From the NCBI GenBank assembly GCA_910577825.1, contig CAJTOK010000011.1:6163-70162 (forward strand): a stretch of DNA of 64,000 nucleotides. Direction: 5' to 3'. Positions 42,148 to 50,879 of the stretch are shown piece after piece (the first letter of the stretch is position 1; each line of letters starts with the position of its first letter). The translations under genes and the position numbers were made by a program. Origin of the DNA: an uncultured Lachnospiraceae bacterium. Its GTDB lineage: Bacteria; Bacillota; Clostridia; Lachnospirales; Lachnospiraceae. A model generated the notes under the pieces. That model was not told where the DNA came from. It saw nothing but the letters and a program-made list of their open reading frames with translations, and did not search any database.

Positions 42148-44256
42148 TTATACTTCAAATAATAAATCCCCATATGTTGGAACTGGCCAGTATTCCTGGT
42201 CTACTATCATTTCAAGTTCATCAATAGGGGCACGCAGTTCTGACATTGCAGCAAATACAACATCTTTAAAGAATGTTGCCTGTTCCTGCCCTTCTTCTTT
42301 GGATGCTGCTTCTGCTGTTACTTTTTTAAGTTCTGCAAGTGCTTTCTGTGCCTTTGCAAGAAGGGAAGAGCATTTGCCAAGAAGTTCTTTCTGCACGGAC
42401 ACGTCAGCTTCTGCACATGCAGACTGTACACTGTTTACTGAATCTGCAAGGCTTGTTACATAACTTATAATTGCTGGTATATACTGCTTGCCAGCCATGT
42501 CAATCATTGTCTTGGCTTCAATATTTATTGTTTTGGAGTAAGTCTCGTAATTAATTTCTGCACGTGATTCAAGCTCAACCCTGTTAAGGACGCTCTGCCT
42601 TTCAAAAAGTTTTACAGTTTTATCAGATACAAGGTATGGTATTGCCTCAACCATTGACTTAACATTTGGAAGCCCGCGCCTTTCTGCTTCGGAAATCCAG
42701 TTATCTGAATAACCGTCACCATTAAATATTATTTTCTGGTGCTTAGTAACATTCTTTTTAATAAGTTCTTTAACTGCACTTTCAAAATCATCTGCATTTT
42801 CAAGTTCATCTGCAAATTCCTGTAAAGCATCTGCAACTATTGCATTTAATATAAAGTTAGGGCCTGCGATGGACATTGAAGAACCTAACATCCTAAATTC
42901 AAATTTATTGCCTGTAAATGCAAATGGTGATGTACGGTTCCTGTCTGTTGCGTCTTTTTTAATTACAGGAAGCACATGTACGCCTGTATCTAGCTTTTCG
43001 CCCTGTATAGAAGATGAAACATCACCTTTTACAATCTGTTCAATAATATCTTCCAGCTGTTCCCCAAGGAAGATAGATATAATGGCAGGAGGTGCTTCAT
43101 TAGCGCCAAGCCTGTGGTCATTGCCAGGGTTAGAAGCAGAAAGGCGCAGGATTTCCGCATTTTCGTCTACTGCTTTTATAACTGCTGTAAGGAAAAGCAG
43201 GAATAAATTGTTTTCATGTGGTTTTTTGCCAGGGTCAAGAAGGTTAATGCCTGTATCTGTTACAATAGACCAGTTATTATGCTTTCCTGAACCGTTTACG
43301 CCGGCAAATGGTTTTTCATGCAGAAGGCATTCCAGGTTATGCCTCTTGGCAACTTTCTTCATAACTTCCATAACAAGCTGGTTGTGGTCTGTGGAAATAT
43401 TGGCTGTAGCATATATAGGTGCCATTTCATGCTGTGCTGGTGCAACTTCATTGTGCTGTGTCTTAGAAAGGACGCCAAGCTTCCAGAGCTCAATATTTAA
43501 GTCTTTCATAAAAGAAGCAATGCGTTCTTTAATTGCGCCAAAGTAATGGTCGTCTAATTCCTGTCCCTTTGGTGCAGGCGCGCCGAAAAGTGTACGTCCT
43601 GTAAATATTAAGTCCCTGCGCTGTAAATACTTATCCCTGTCTACAAGGAAATATTCCTGTTCAGGACCTACAGAACAGGAAACCTTCTTTACATCATCAT
43701 AGCCAAAAAGTTTAAGTATACGCACAGCCTGTTTGCTGATTGCCTCCATTGAACGCAGCAAAGGCGTTTTCTTGTCGAGTGCTTCACCTGTGTAAGAACA
43801 GAAAGCTGTAGGTATGCAGAGGGTAACGCCGGCAGCATCTTCACGTAAAAATGCTGGTGAGGTACAGTCCCATGCTGTATAGCCCCTTGCTTCAAATGTG
43901 GCACGCAGCCCGCCTGAAGGGAATGAAGAAGCATCAGGCTCGCCTTTTATAAGTTCCTTGCCTGAAAATTCAAGTACAGGCCTGCTGTCAGTTGCAGGGC
44001 TTAAAAATGAGTCGTGCTTTTCCGCAGTAACACCTGTTAATGGGTGGAACCAGTGTGTATAATGTGTTGCACCATGTTCAAGAGCCCATTCCTTCATTGC
44101 ATGTGCTACAACGTTAGCTATGTCAATATCAAGGTCTGCACCGCTTTCAAGTGTTTTTTTCCATGATTTATATACGTCTTTAGGAAGTTTTTCCCTCATC
44201 ACATCATCATTAAAGACGTCTTTCCCAAAAACCTGTTCTATAACATTTTCTCCCAT
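42148..44256 (-). CDS. glnN: Glutamine synthetase type III
   Basis: GSIII makes glutamine from glutamate, ammonia and ATP as a large dodecamer. The protein of about 702 residues carries the GSIII core: GPEQEYFLVDRDKY, FGAPAPKGQELDDHYFG, HNEVAPAQHEMAPIY, EKPFAGVNGSGKHNNWSI and NPGNDHRLGANEAPPAIISIFLGEQ. The second ATG (44256) is preferred because GAAAGG is adjacent to the first at 44268 and properly spaced from the second. The long 5' region contains an attenuator hairpin, so nitrogen-linked antitermination is probable. Confidence 0.93.
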   Translation of the reverse strand: MGENVIEQVFGKDVFNDDVMREKLPKDVYKSWKKTLESGADLDIDIANVVAHAMKEWALEHGATHYTHWFHPLTGVTAEKHDSFLSPATDSRPVLEFSGKELIKGEPDASSFPSGGLRATFEARGYTAWDCTSPAFLREDAAGVTLCIPTAFCSYTGEALDKKTPLLRSMEAISKQAVRILKLFGYDDVKKVSCSVGPEQEYFLVDRDKYLQRRDLIFTGRTLFGAPAPKGQELDDHYFGAIKERIASFMKDLNIELWKLGVLSKTQHNEVAPAQHEMAPIYATANISTDHNQLVMEVMKKVAKRHNLECLLHEKPFAGVNGSGKHNNWSIVTDTGINLLDPGKKPHENNLFLLFLTAVIKAVDENAEILRLSASNPGNDHRLGANEAPPAIISIFLGEQLEDIIEQIVKGDVSSSIQGEKLDTGVHVLPVIKKDATDRNRTSPFAFTGNKFEFRMLGSSMSIAGPNFILNAIVADALQEFADELENADDFESAVKELIKKNVTKHQKIIFNGDGYSDNWISEAERRGLPNVKSMVEAIPYLVSDKTVKLFERQSVLNRVELESRAEINYETYSKTINIEAKTMIDMAGKQYIPAIISYVTSLADSVNSVQSACAEADVSVQKELLGKCSSLLAKAQKALAELKKVTAEAASKEEGQEQATFFKDVVFAAMSELRAPIDELEMIVDQEYWPVPTYGDLLFEV

Positions 44257-44330
44257 GTTATGTACCATCCTTTCATAATTAATAATATTAACCTGGCTGT
44301 CAAATTATAATATAAGTTATATGTACGGTA

Positions 44331-44364
44331 AAGAAAAAAGCGTACTCAAAAAGATTGAGAACGC
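44331..44364 (-). terminator. Attenuator-type terminator in the glnN leader
   Basis: On the minus strand, GCGTTCTCAA (44364-44355) and TTGAGTACGC (44349-44340) pair with one mismatch, followed directly by TTTTTTC. It lies about 75 bases before the glnN start, so it would end transcription inside the leader unless an antiterminator acts. The preceding bases read GTGCACAGGACAATG on this strand. Confidence 0.7.
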
Positions 44365-44517
44365 CATTGTCCTGTGCACATATTAACTAACTGCAATAGA
44401 ATATATCATAATTAAGGGTGTTTGGCAAGTCTTTTTTTTATTTTTGTTCTACGGCACAATGTCATTTAGTTAAAGTTTTAGTGTAAAGTGTTTTTAAAAA
44501 TTTTCAGAATGTAAACT

Positions 44518-44664
44518 GGCTGGCAAGTTCCAAAGTGCTTCCAATGAACAAGCTGTACAGAGCTGCTGGTGCTTAAGCCCTGTATTTCAGGGCTTTACGC
44601 AGCCATTGCGTGCGGCGTCCAAGCGCAAGCGGGCTGTTCATGGAACACTTTGGAAGTGCCAGCC
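44518..44664. repeat. Long structured inverted repeat, element B
   Basis: Outer arms 44518-44553 and 44631-44664 pair over about 34 bases (GGCTGGCA...TTCCAAAGTG...TTCC...ATGAACA...GC). Inside are a perfect hairpin AAGCCCTG-TATTT-CAGGGCTT (44575-44595) and GC-rich turns. It lies between the divergent glnN and AI-2E genes, where no terminator is needed. It shares arm words with element A at 7819-7940. No gene is present in the 510-base gap. Confidence 0.6.
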
Positions 44665-44777
44665 CCTTTAGCAAAAGGAATTTTTATGTTGCAAAATACC
44701 TGAAAAAAAAGTATAGTAATAAATAGTAGATAAAAATAACAGCAGGCAATACATCTGCCTGCGGAAAAGGGGTAACT

Positions 44778-46205
44778 ATGTCAGGCTTGAAAGAAAGTAA
44801 TAAAGCAGAGCCGGGATTGTTAAAGAAAGCCTTTGGAAGATGGTTCGGGCTGTTCCTTGTACTGGCATCTGCTTTGCTGTTTTATCTGGTTATAGTTAAT
44901 TTAGATTCTATATTTGGATATATTTTATATGTGGCAGGAATAATTAAACCTGTTATTTATGGTGCTGTGATAGCATATATACTGAACCCGCTTATGAAAA
45001 TATACCAGCGTATGTTTACAGCAATATATGCCAGCAGGGGAAAGCAGGTACCTGAGAAGAAAAAAGGCCTGGTTAACGGAATCACAATTACACTTGCACT
45101 TATTACAGGGATTTTTATAATTGTTGTGTTATTTATACTGGTTATACCACAGATTATCACAACCATGGTTACTCTTGTGAATAACCTGCCAGAGCAGGTA
45201 GATGCTTATTATAAGGAACTTGTAGTTAAAATAGAGAATAACCGCTTTATTGCAGATACACTGCAGGAAGTAGTTTTACAGGGGACAAAGTTCCTGGATG
45301 AAAAACTGACTACAGAAGTAATACCATGGATGCGCACGGAACTGCTGCCTAATTTAAATACATATGCCAGACAGTTTGCAAGTGGCGTAGCTGCATTCCT
45401 CAGTGTGCTTTACAATCTTTTTATCGGGCTTATAGTTGCAATTTACCTTTTAAGCAGCAAAAGGGTCTTTGCAGCACAGGCAAAAAAGCTGGTTTATGGA
45501 CTGCTTAAGAAAAGGAATGCTGACCTTGTTATATATTATTTAAGGATTTCCAATAATATGTTCAGCGGCTTTATATCAGGCAAAATAGTTGATTCCGCAA
45601 TAATAGGCGTGATATGCTTTGTTGCAATGAGCATACTTAAACTTCCATATACAATGCTTGTAAGTGTAATAGTTGGTGTAACAAATATTATACCTGTATT
45701 CGGGCCATATATAGGGGCAGTACCAAGTACATTATTAATACTTCTGGCTGACCCGAAGCAGGCACTTTATTTCCTGGTACTTGTTATAATAATCCAGCAG
45801 CTTGACGGCAATATTATAGGACCTGCAATCCTCGGTGAGTCAACAGGGCTTTCTGCATTCTGGGTACTTTTTTCAATACTGCTTTTTGGCGGTTTCTGGG
45901 GAATAATAGGAATGCTTGTGGGATGTCCGCTTTTTGCTGTTATTTACCGCATTATAAGGGATTTTATTTCAATGAAGCTGCGCCAGAAGGAACTTTCAGA
46001 TAATACATGGGAATATATGGATTTAAAAAGCATAGAAGTATCAGAAGGCAGCATGGAATATGTAAAGTATACTAATGAGGAGTTAAACAGTAAAAAGAAA
46101 AAAGGCGGCAGTAAATTAAGGAAGGCAGTTATAAAGATAAAGAAACCAGATAAAGGGAATGACAAGAAAGACACTGAAAAAAATAAAGATGGCAAGCTTG
46201 ACTAA
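44778..46205 (+). CDS. AI-2E family transporter-like membrane protein
   Basis: A 475-residue polytopic membrane protein with about eight helices in the PerM/AI-2E permease family (residues about 25-370; GYILYVAGIIKPVIYGAVIAYILNPLMKIYQR, LPYTMLVSVIVGVTNIIPVFGPYIGAVPS, QLDGNIIGPAILGESTGLSAFWVLFSILLFGG). The C-terminal tail (about 430-475) is strongly basic, Lys-rich. Members include a sodium/proton antiporter and autoinducer exporters, so the transported substrate is uncertain. AAAGGGG precedes the start. Confidence 0.85.
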   Translation: MSGLKESNKAEPGLLKKAFGRWFGLFLVLASALLFYLVIVNLDSIFGYILYVAGIIKPVIYGAVIAYILNPLMKIYQRMFTAIYASRGKQVPEKKKGLVNGITITLALITGIFIIVVLFILVIPQIITTMVTLVNNLPEQVDAYYKELVVKIENNRFIADTLQEVVLQGTKFLDEKLTTEVIPWMRTELLPNLNTYARQFASGVAAFLSVLYNLFIGLIVAIYLLSSKRVFAAQAKKLVYGLLKKRNADLVIYYLRISNNMFSGFISGKIVDSAIIGVICFVAMSILKLPYTMLVSVIVGVTNIIPVFGPYIGAVPSTLLILLADPKQALYFLVLVIIIQQLDGNIIGPAILGESTGLSAFWVLFSILLFGGFWGIIGMLVGCPLFAVIYRIIRDFISMKLRQKELSDNTWEYMDLKSIEVSEGSMEYVKYTNEELNSKKKKGGSKLRKAVIKIKKPDKGNDKKDTEKNKDGKLD

Positions 46206-46228
46206 TTGAAGGCTTTACTTTATAATTA

Positions 46229-46259
46229 ACCAGTTGTATTATATACAGATATAACTGGT
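46229..46259. promoter_or_regulatory. Inverted repeat before yicC
   Basis: ACCAGTTGTAT (46229-46239) and ATATAACTGGT (46249-46259) form an 11-base hairpin with one wobble, 13 bases before the yicC start. It may be a leader structure or a terminator without a U-tract. Confidence 0.4.
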
Positions 46260-46272
46260 ACTGGAGGAAGTT

Positions 46273-47151
46273 ATGGTTAAAAGTATGACGGGGTTTGGAC
46301 GTTATGAAACAACAGGAAGCGGCTACAGGGCCAGTGTTGAGATAAAATCTGTAAACCACAGGTATTGTGATTTAAATATTAAACAGCCAAAGAAGTTTTC
46401 TGCATTTGAGAATGATATCAGGAATATTGTCAAACAGTATGCCACACGTGGGAAGATAGATGTATTTATCAGTTATGAAGATTATTCTGAAAGTGCATTT
46501 GATGTAAGGTATAACCCTTCTGTTGCAAAAGGTTATATGGAAGCAATAAAAAGGGCATCAGAGGAGTTTGGCATAGAAACATGTATAAATTCGTCAATGC
46601 TTGTGAAGTTTCCCGATGTAATTACCCTTGAAGAAGCCGGGAAAGATGCAGGTGAAGGGTTTAATATAATACAGGATGCTGTACACAAGGCATGTGTGCA
46701 GTTTGTGCAGACACGTGAAAGGGAGGGCATAGACCTGTATAATGATATAAAAGCCAAACTTGCAGATATTAAGGAACTTACAAAGCAGATAGAAGAGCGT
46801 TCGCCACAGATAGTAGCAGAGTACCGCCAGAAGCTTGTGGAAAAGGTTGCAGAATTAACCAGCGGCACAAAGATTGATGAGGGGATACTTGCTACAGAAA
46901 TTATTGTTTTTGCAGATAAAATATGTGTTGATGAGGAAACAGTGCGCTTAAGAAGCCATATTGCCAATATGGAACACACCATGTCAGAAGACAGGCCTGT
47001 GGGGCGCAAGCTTGATTTTATTGCACAGGAGATGAACAGGGAGGCCAATACAATTCTTTCCAAAGCAAATGATGCCATGCTCTCAGGGCTGGCAGTTGAT
47101 TTAAAGACTGGGATTGAAAAGATACGTGAGCAGATACAAAATATTGAATAG
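46273..47151 (+). CDS. yicC: YicC-family endoribonuclease
   Basis: The 292-residue protein begins VKSMTGFGRYE, the YicC N-terminal signature, and contains EIKSVNHRYCDLNIKQPKKF, DRPVGRKLDFIAQEMNREANTILSKA and the C-terminal YicC-like DUF1732 block. YicC is an endoribonuclease that forms a clamp on RNA and cleaves it. The start follows GGAGG. This and the following three genes form the conserved yicC-remA-gmk-rpoZ cluster with short spacers. Confidence 0.92.
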   Translation: MVKSMTGFGRYETTGSGYRASVEIKSVNHRYCDLNIKQPKKFSAFENDIRNIVKQYATRGKIDVFISYEDYSESAFDVRYNPSVAKGYMEAIKRASEEFGIETCINSSMLVKFPDVITLEEAGKDAGEGFNIIQDAVHKACVQFVQTREREGIDLYNDIKAKLADIKELTKQIEERSPQIVAEYRQKLVEKVAELTSGTKIDEGILATEIIVFADKICVDEETVRLRSHIANMEHTMSEDRPVGRKLDFIAQEMNREANTILSKANDAMLSGLAVDLKTGIEKIREQIQNIE

Positions 47152-47165
47152 GAAAGAGCAGGTAT

Positions 47166-47432
47166 ATGTTAGTAAATATTGGATATGGCAATGTAGTAAA
47201 TATGGACAAAGTAGTAAGTATTATAAAAGCAGATGCAGCACCTATAAAACGCATGGTACAGGCAGCAAGGGATAATAACCTTGCCATTGATGCCACATGC
47301 GGGCGTAAAACTAAATGTGTGCTTGTTATGGAAAGCGGCCATATAGTGCTTTCTGCACTGCTTTCTGAAACTATAGAGAACAGGGCTTTGGGATTACATA
47401 CAGCAGAAAGGGGTAATGAAGATGCCGGGTAA
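47166..47432 (+). CDS. remA: Extracellular matrix regulator RemA-like (DUF370) protein
   Basis: An 88-residue DNA-binding protein (MLVNIGYGNVVNMDKVVSIIKADAAPIKRMVQAARDNN) of the RemA family, which in Bacillus activates matrix and osmoprotection genes. It starts 15 bases after yicC and overlaps gmk by about 11 bases, as in many Firmicutes. Family assignment is by the first 35 residues and position. Confidence 0.9.
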   Translation: MLVNIGYGNVVNMDKVVSIIKADAAPIKRMVQAARDNNLAIDATCGRKTKCVLVMESGHIVLSALLSETIENRALGLHTAERGNEDAG

Positions 47433-48045
47433 AGGAATAATTGCAGTTATTTCAGGATTTTCAGGTGCAGGCAAAGGCACTGTTGTAAATGAGCTTGTCA
47501 ATAAGTACGGGTATGCCGTTTCAATATCTGCAACAACAAGGCCGCCCAGGGAAGGGGAAGAAGAAGGGAAGAATTACTTTTTCAAGACAAAAGAAGAATT
47601 TAAACAGATGGTTAAAGAAGGCAGGTTTATGGAATATGCCAGATATGTAGATAATTATTATGGTACACCAAAGGATTATGTATACAGCCAGATAAATAAT
47701 GGCAGGGACGTCCTTCTTGAAATAGAAATGCAGGGGGCAATGCAGGTTAAAAAGAATTTCCCTGATGTCACGCTGGTATTTATCACACCCCCGCATGTTG
47801 CAGAACTTAAAAGGCGTCTTTTAAAACGTGGCACTGAAACAGAAGATATTATTAATAAAAGGATTGCCAGGGCAGCCGAGGAATGCAGTTATATGAAAGA
47901 TTATGATTATATTATTGTAAATGATGGTTTAGAGGAATGTGTGGAACAGGTGCACTGCCTCCTTACAGCACTCCATTTTACAAAAAATAACCAGCAGCAG
48001 CTTATAGAGGATATAAGCAGGGATTTTAAAGGATATAATGGTTAA
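47422..48045 (+). CDS. gmk: Guanylate kinase
   Basis: The enzyme phosphorylates GMP to GDP with ATP. P-loop FSGAGKGTV lies at about residues 12-20, the GMP-binding STTRPPREGEEEGKNYFF follows, and DVLLEIEMQGAMQVKKNFPD lies near 95. The 207-residue length suits the family. The start at 47422 is preferred over 47416 for its distance to AAAGGGG. It overlaps remA, which indicates translational coupling. Confidence 0.95.
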   Translation: MPGKGIIAVISGFSGAGKGTVVNELVNKYGYAVSISATTRPPREGEEEGKNYFFKTKEEFKQMVKEGRFMEYARYVDNYYGTPKDYVYSQINNGRDVLLEIEMQGAMQVKKNFPDVTLVFITPPHVAELKRRLLKRGTETEDIINKRIARAAEECSYMKDYDYIIVNDGLEECVEQVHCLLTALHFTKNNQQQLIEDISRDFKGYNG

Positions 48046-48104
48046 TGGAATAACAAATATATTTCTGGATATTAATTTATTATTAACTGAAAGGAGAAAT
48101 TTTT

Positions 48105-48620
48105 ATGTTACATCCATCATACACAGATTTAATGAAGTTAGTTAATAGTGAGGTTGAATCAGGCGAAGCCCCTGTTGTAAACAGCCGGTATTCCATAGTG
48201 CTTGCTACTTCAAAAAGGGCACGCCAGATTATAGACGGCGCAGAGTCATATGTAACACCAAAGTGCCCTAAACCCCTGTCTATTGCTATTGATGAACTTA
48301 ATAATTCCAAAATCCGTATTTTAAGTGAAGAGGAAGCGGCAGAAGCAGAAGCAAGAAAAGCCGCAGAAGCTGCTGCAAAGGCAGCTGCAGGGGAAGATGA
48401 AACGGCAGAAACAGCCCCTGGGGCATTATTTGTGGAAAGGGAAGATAAAGAGGGTTTTGTATGTACAATATGCGGCTATATATATGAAGGCAGCACGCTT
48501 CCAGAAGGCTTTATATGCCCTGTATGCAGGAACGGGGAGGAAATACAGGAAGATGCCAGTGAAGAAGAGATGGCAGATACAGTTACAGCAACGTCTGAAA
48601 CAGTAATGGCAGAAGATTAA
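48105..48620 (+). CDS. rpoZ: RNA polymerase omega subunit fused to a rubredoxin-like C4 domain
   Basis: Residues 1-72 form the omega subunit: LHPSYTDLM, VNSRYSIVLATSKRARQIIDGAE and KPLSIAIDELNNSKIRIL. It helps assemble the polymerase around beta'. After an Ala/Glu-rich linker (about 73-110) comes a separate rubredoxin-like module, GFVCTICGYIYEGSTLPEG followed by FICPVC, with Cys120, Cys123, Cys138 and Cys141 (C-x2-C-x14-C-x2-C). The last 25 residues are acidic. A plain omega is 60-110 residues, so the extra domain is an addition. The DNA frame is continuous, which makes a frameshift artefact unlikely. AAGGAG precedes the start. Cys ligands suggest iron or zinc binding. Confidence 0.88.
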   Translation: MLHPSYTDLMKLVNSEVESGEAPVVNSRYSIVLATSKRARQIIDGAESYVTPKCPKPLSIAIDELNNSKIRILSEEEAAEAEARKAAEAAAKAAAGEDETAETAPGALFVEREDKEGFVCTICGYIYEGSTLPEGFICPVCRNGEEIQEDASEEEMADTVTATSETVMAED

Positions 48621-48646
48621 TTGTTATTTATAGGTGGTATTGCATA

Positions 48647-49303
48647 ATGGAAAATGAATTTGGTAATGTAGAAAATAAACATGATGGCATGCAGGATACA
48701 AAAGACAGCTATACAGAAGAAAACGGGCAGGTTAATGCAGAAAGCAGCAGGGAGGAAGAACTGCCTGCTGGCAGGAAACTGCGCAACAGCATAATTGAAC
48801 TCTGCATTTATGTTGCAATAATTGTTATATGTGTTGCGTTTGTGCCCAAATATGTGCTGCAAAGGACTATAGTTGACGGAAAATCAATGATGAATACATT
48901 AAAGAATGGTGAAAACCTTCTTGTTGAAAAGGTTTCATACCACTTTACAGACCCAGACAGGTTTGATGTAATAGTATTCTACCCGCATGGACGCGACAGC
49001 AGTGACTATTATATAAAAAGGGTAATAGGCCTGCCGGGTGAAACTGTACAGATTAAGGGCGAGGACATATACATAAATGGCGAAAAACTTGAAGAAAACT
49101 TTGGGAAAGACCCTATTATGGATGCAGGCATGGCAGAAGAGCCAGTAAAGCTTGCAGATGATGAATTTTTTGTACTTGGTGATAACCGTACTGTAAGCGA
49201 GGACAGCAGGTTTGAAGCAGTAGGGCCCGTTAAACGTGAAAATATAGAAGGCAGGGCGGTTCTAAGGATATATCCGTTGTCAGAGTTCGGGACATTTGAT
49301 TAA
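48647..49303 (+). CDS. lepB: Signal peptidase I
   Basis: The 218-residue enzyme has an acidic N-terminal tail of about 50 residues, one membrane helix (about 52-74), then the serine-lysine protease fold. The catalytic Ser is in VDGKSMMNTL and the catalytic Lys in DYYIKRVIGLPGE. DDEFFVLGDNRTVSEDSR is box E. It removes signal peptides at the outer face of the membrane. The start follows TAGGTGG weakly. It is probably coupled to rpoZ, with 26 bases between. Confidence 0.93.
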   Translation: MENEFGNVENKHDGMQDTKDSYTEENGQVNAESSREEELPAGRKLRNSIIELCIYVAIIVICVAFVPKYVLQRTIVDGKSMMNTLKNGENLLVEKVSYHFTDPDRFDVIVFYPHGRDSSDYYIKRVIGLPGETVQIKGEDIYINGEKLEENFGKDPIMDAGMAEEPVKLADDEFFVLGDNRTVSEDSRFEAVGPVKRENIEGRAVLRIYPLSEFGTFD

Positions 49304-49321
49304 CAGGGATTGGAGGCAGTT

Positions 49322-50314
49322 ATGAAAGATTTAAAACGTGAAATAACGCTTATGGCAGGAATTATAATTATGGCGGCCATAGCGGTTACTGCACTGGGAG
49401 TAAATAAAATAAGCAGCAGCCTGAACGTTTCAAGCGCTGCTGAAACAGTGAAAAAGGAAGAAAAGCCTGTATTTTCACAGACAACTGCTTCCCTTAAGGC
49501 AGGCAGCAGATTCCAGTTCGGGATAACAGGGGATGAAAAGGACATTACATGGTCTGTATCTGATAAAAAGTATGCAGTAATCAGCCAGAAAGGCATACTG
49601 CATGGGAAAAGGGCAGGAAAAGTTACTGTTTATGCAAAAAGTGCCAGCAATATAATTTCATATGATGTTGATATTGAAGGCAAAAAAAAGGTTGCAATAG
49701 ACGCAGGCCACCAGCTGCATTCCGACAGCTCTACAGAACCTGCCGGGCCTGGTTCTTCTACTAAGAAAGCCAAGATAACAGGGGGTGCATCAGGGGTTGC
49801 AACAGGCGTGCCTGAATACCAGCTTACCCTTGATATTGCCAAAAAGCTGCGCAAGGAACTTACCAGCAGGGGATATGAAGTTTACATGGTACGTACAAAG
49901 AATAATGTAAACATAAGCAATAAGAAAAGGGCATTAAAAGTTAATAAAAGCGGTTCTGATATTTATATACGCCTCCATGCTGACAGTTCCACATCTTCTT
50001 CAGCAAAGGGTGCAAGTGCTCTATACCCTTCAACATCAAACAAATACCTTTCAAAGAAACTTAGCAAAAAGTCACTTAAACTTTCACAGGCAGTAATTGG
50101 AAGTTACTGTGATGCAACAGGATTAAATAACAGGGGATGTATTGTAAGGGACGACCTTACAGGGACTAACTGGAGCAAGATACCTGTAACACTTATTGAA
50201 ATGGGATTTATGAGCAACAGCGCAGAAGACAGGAAAATGCAGAAGAAATCATTCCAGAATAAGATGGCAAAAGGAATGGCAGATGGTATAGATGAATATT
50301 TTGGTGATGAATAA
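49322..50314 (+). CDS. N-acetylmuramoyl-L-alanine amidase with Ig-like domain
   Basis: GGAGG sets the start at 49322. A signal-anchor helix (about 8-28) precedes an Ig-like/BIG2 stretch (about 50-120, DITWSVSDKKYAVISQKGILHGKRAGKVTVYA) and an amidase_3 catalytic domain (about 125-330). The zinc and catalytic residues are visible as VAIDAGHQ, RLHADSS and VTLIEMGFMSN. It cleaves the amide bond between N-acetylmuramic acid and the peptide stem outside the cell. It follows lepB by 18 bases, so the two may be co-transcribed. Confidence 0.9.
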   Translation: MKDLKREITLMAGIIIMAAIAVTALGVNKISSSLNVSSAAETVKKEEKPVFSQTTASLKAGSRFQFGITGDEKDITWSVSDKKYAVISQKGILHGKRAGKVTVYAKSASNIISYDVDIEGKKKVAIDAGHQLHSDSSTEPAGPGSSTKKAKITGGASGVATGVPEYQLTLDIAKKLRKELTSRGYEVYMVRTKNNVNISNKKRALKVNKSGSDIYIRLHADSSTSSSAKGASALYPSTSNKYLSKKLSKKSLKLSQAVIGSYCDATGLNNRGCIVRDDLTGTNWSKIPVTLIEMGFMSNSAEDRKMQKKSFQNKMAKGMADGIDEYFGDE

Positions 50315-50422
50315 ATTTGTAGTAATATCTTGAAATGTTATGTGCTTGGGAGTAAAATATATATAAAGAATATTATATTTAGAAACAGTGTTTTGGGCGT
50401 ATACGTCAGATAGGAGCAGCAA

Positions 50423-50707
50423 ATGGAAGGTTTAACAAATATGATGGAGGAAACTGTTCTAACAAAGATAGACCAGTTATGGCAGACAACTGATTACTGT
50501 AAATGCAGCCAGTGCAAAATTGATATTGCTGCATTTGCACTTAACAGGCTTCCTCCAAGGTATGTACATTCACTGGCAGGGGAGCTTATACATAAGTTTG
50601 ACGCATCTACAATACAGATGGATGCTGAAATTACAGCATGTGTATATAATGCTATTGTACGTATTGGGGAAGACCCGAACCATGATTCTCAAAAAGTTAG
50701 TTATTAG
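50423..50707 (+). CDS. ComFB-like late competence protein
   Basis: The 94-residue protein fits the ComFB family (LTKIDQLWQTTDYCKCSQCKIDIAAFALNRLPPRYV), with the CKCSQC motif near residues 27-32 as probable metal site. In Bacillus comFB lies in the competence operon, but its function is unsettled; recent work links the family to c-di-nucleotide binding. No other competence gene is present here. AGGAGC precedes the start. A strong terminator follows. Confidence 0.8.
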   Translation: MEGLTNMMEETVLTKIDQLWQTTDYCKCSQCKIDIAAFALNRLPPRYVHSLAGELIHKFDASTIQMDAEITACVYNAIVRIGEDPNHDSQKVSY

Positions 50708-50724
50708 GACTGCTATTATTAAAG

Positions 50725-50767
50725 AAAACGGGGAAAGAATACCAGAGGTATTTTATCCCCGTTTTGT
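50725..50767 (+). terminator. Terminator after the ComFB-like gene
   Basis: AAAACGGGG (50725-50733) pairs with CCCCGTTTT (50757-50765), followed by GTT; the stem is perfect. Confidence 0.8.
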
Positions 50768-50814
50768 TAATATATACAAATATTTAAATATTACTTAAAA
50801 AATTACCTAAAAAG

Positions 50815-50843
50815 TTGACAAACAGAGTAAATTAAGCTAAACT
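50815..50843 (+). promoter_or_regulatory. Promoter of the phosphohexomutase operon
   Basis: TTGACA (50815-50820), 17 bases, TAAACT (50838-50843). Confidence 0.75.
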
Positions 50844-50879
50844 ATCTTTAGCAGATATTTACAAGGAGGAGTTAAAGGG

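Noticed and set aside
44331..44440. Firm call of an ANTAR-bound double hairpin in the glnN leader
   Set aside because: The terminator is clear, but the two small hairpins with their loop pattern could not be drawn convincingly by eye.
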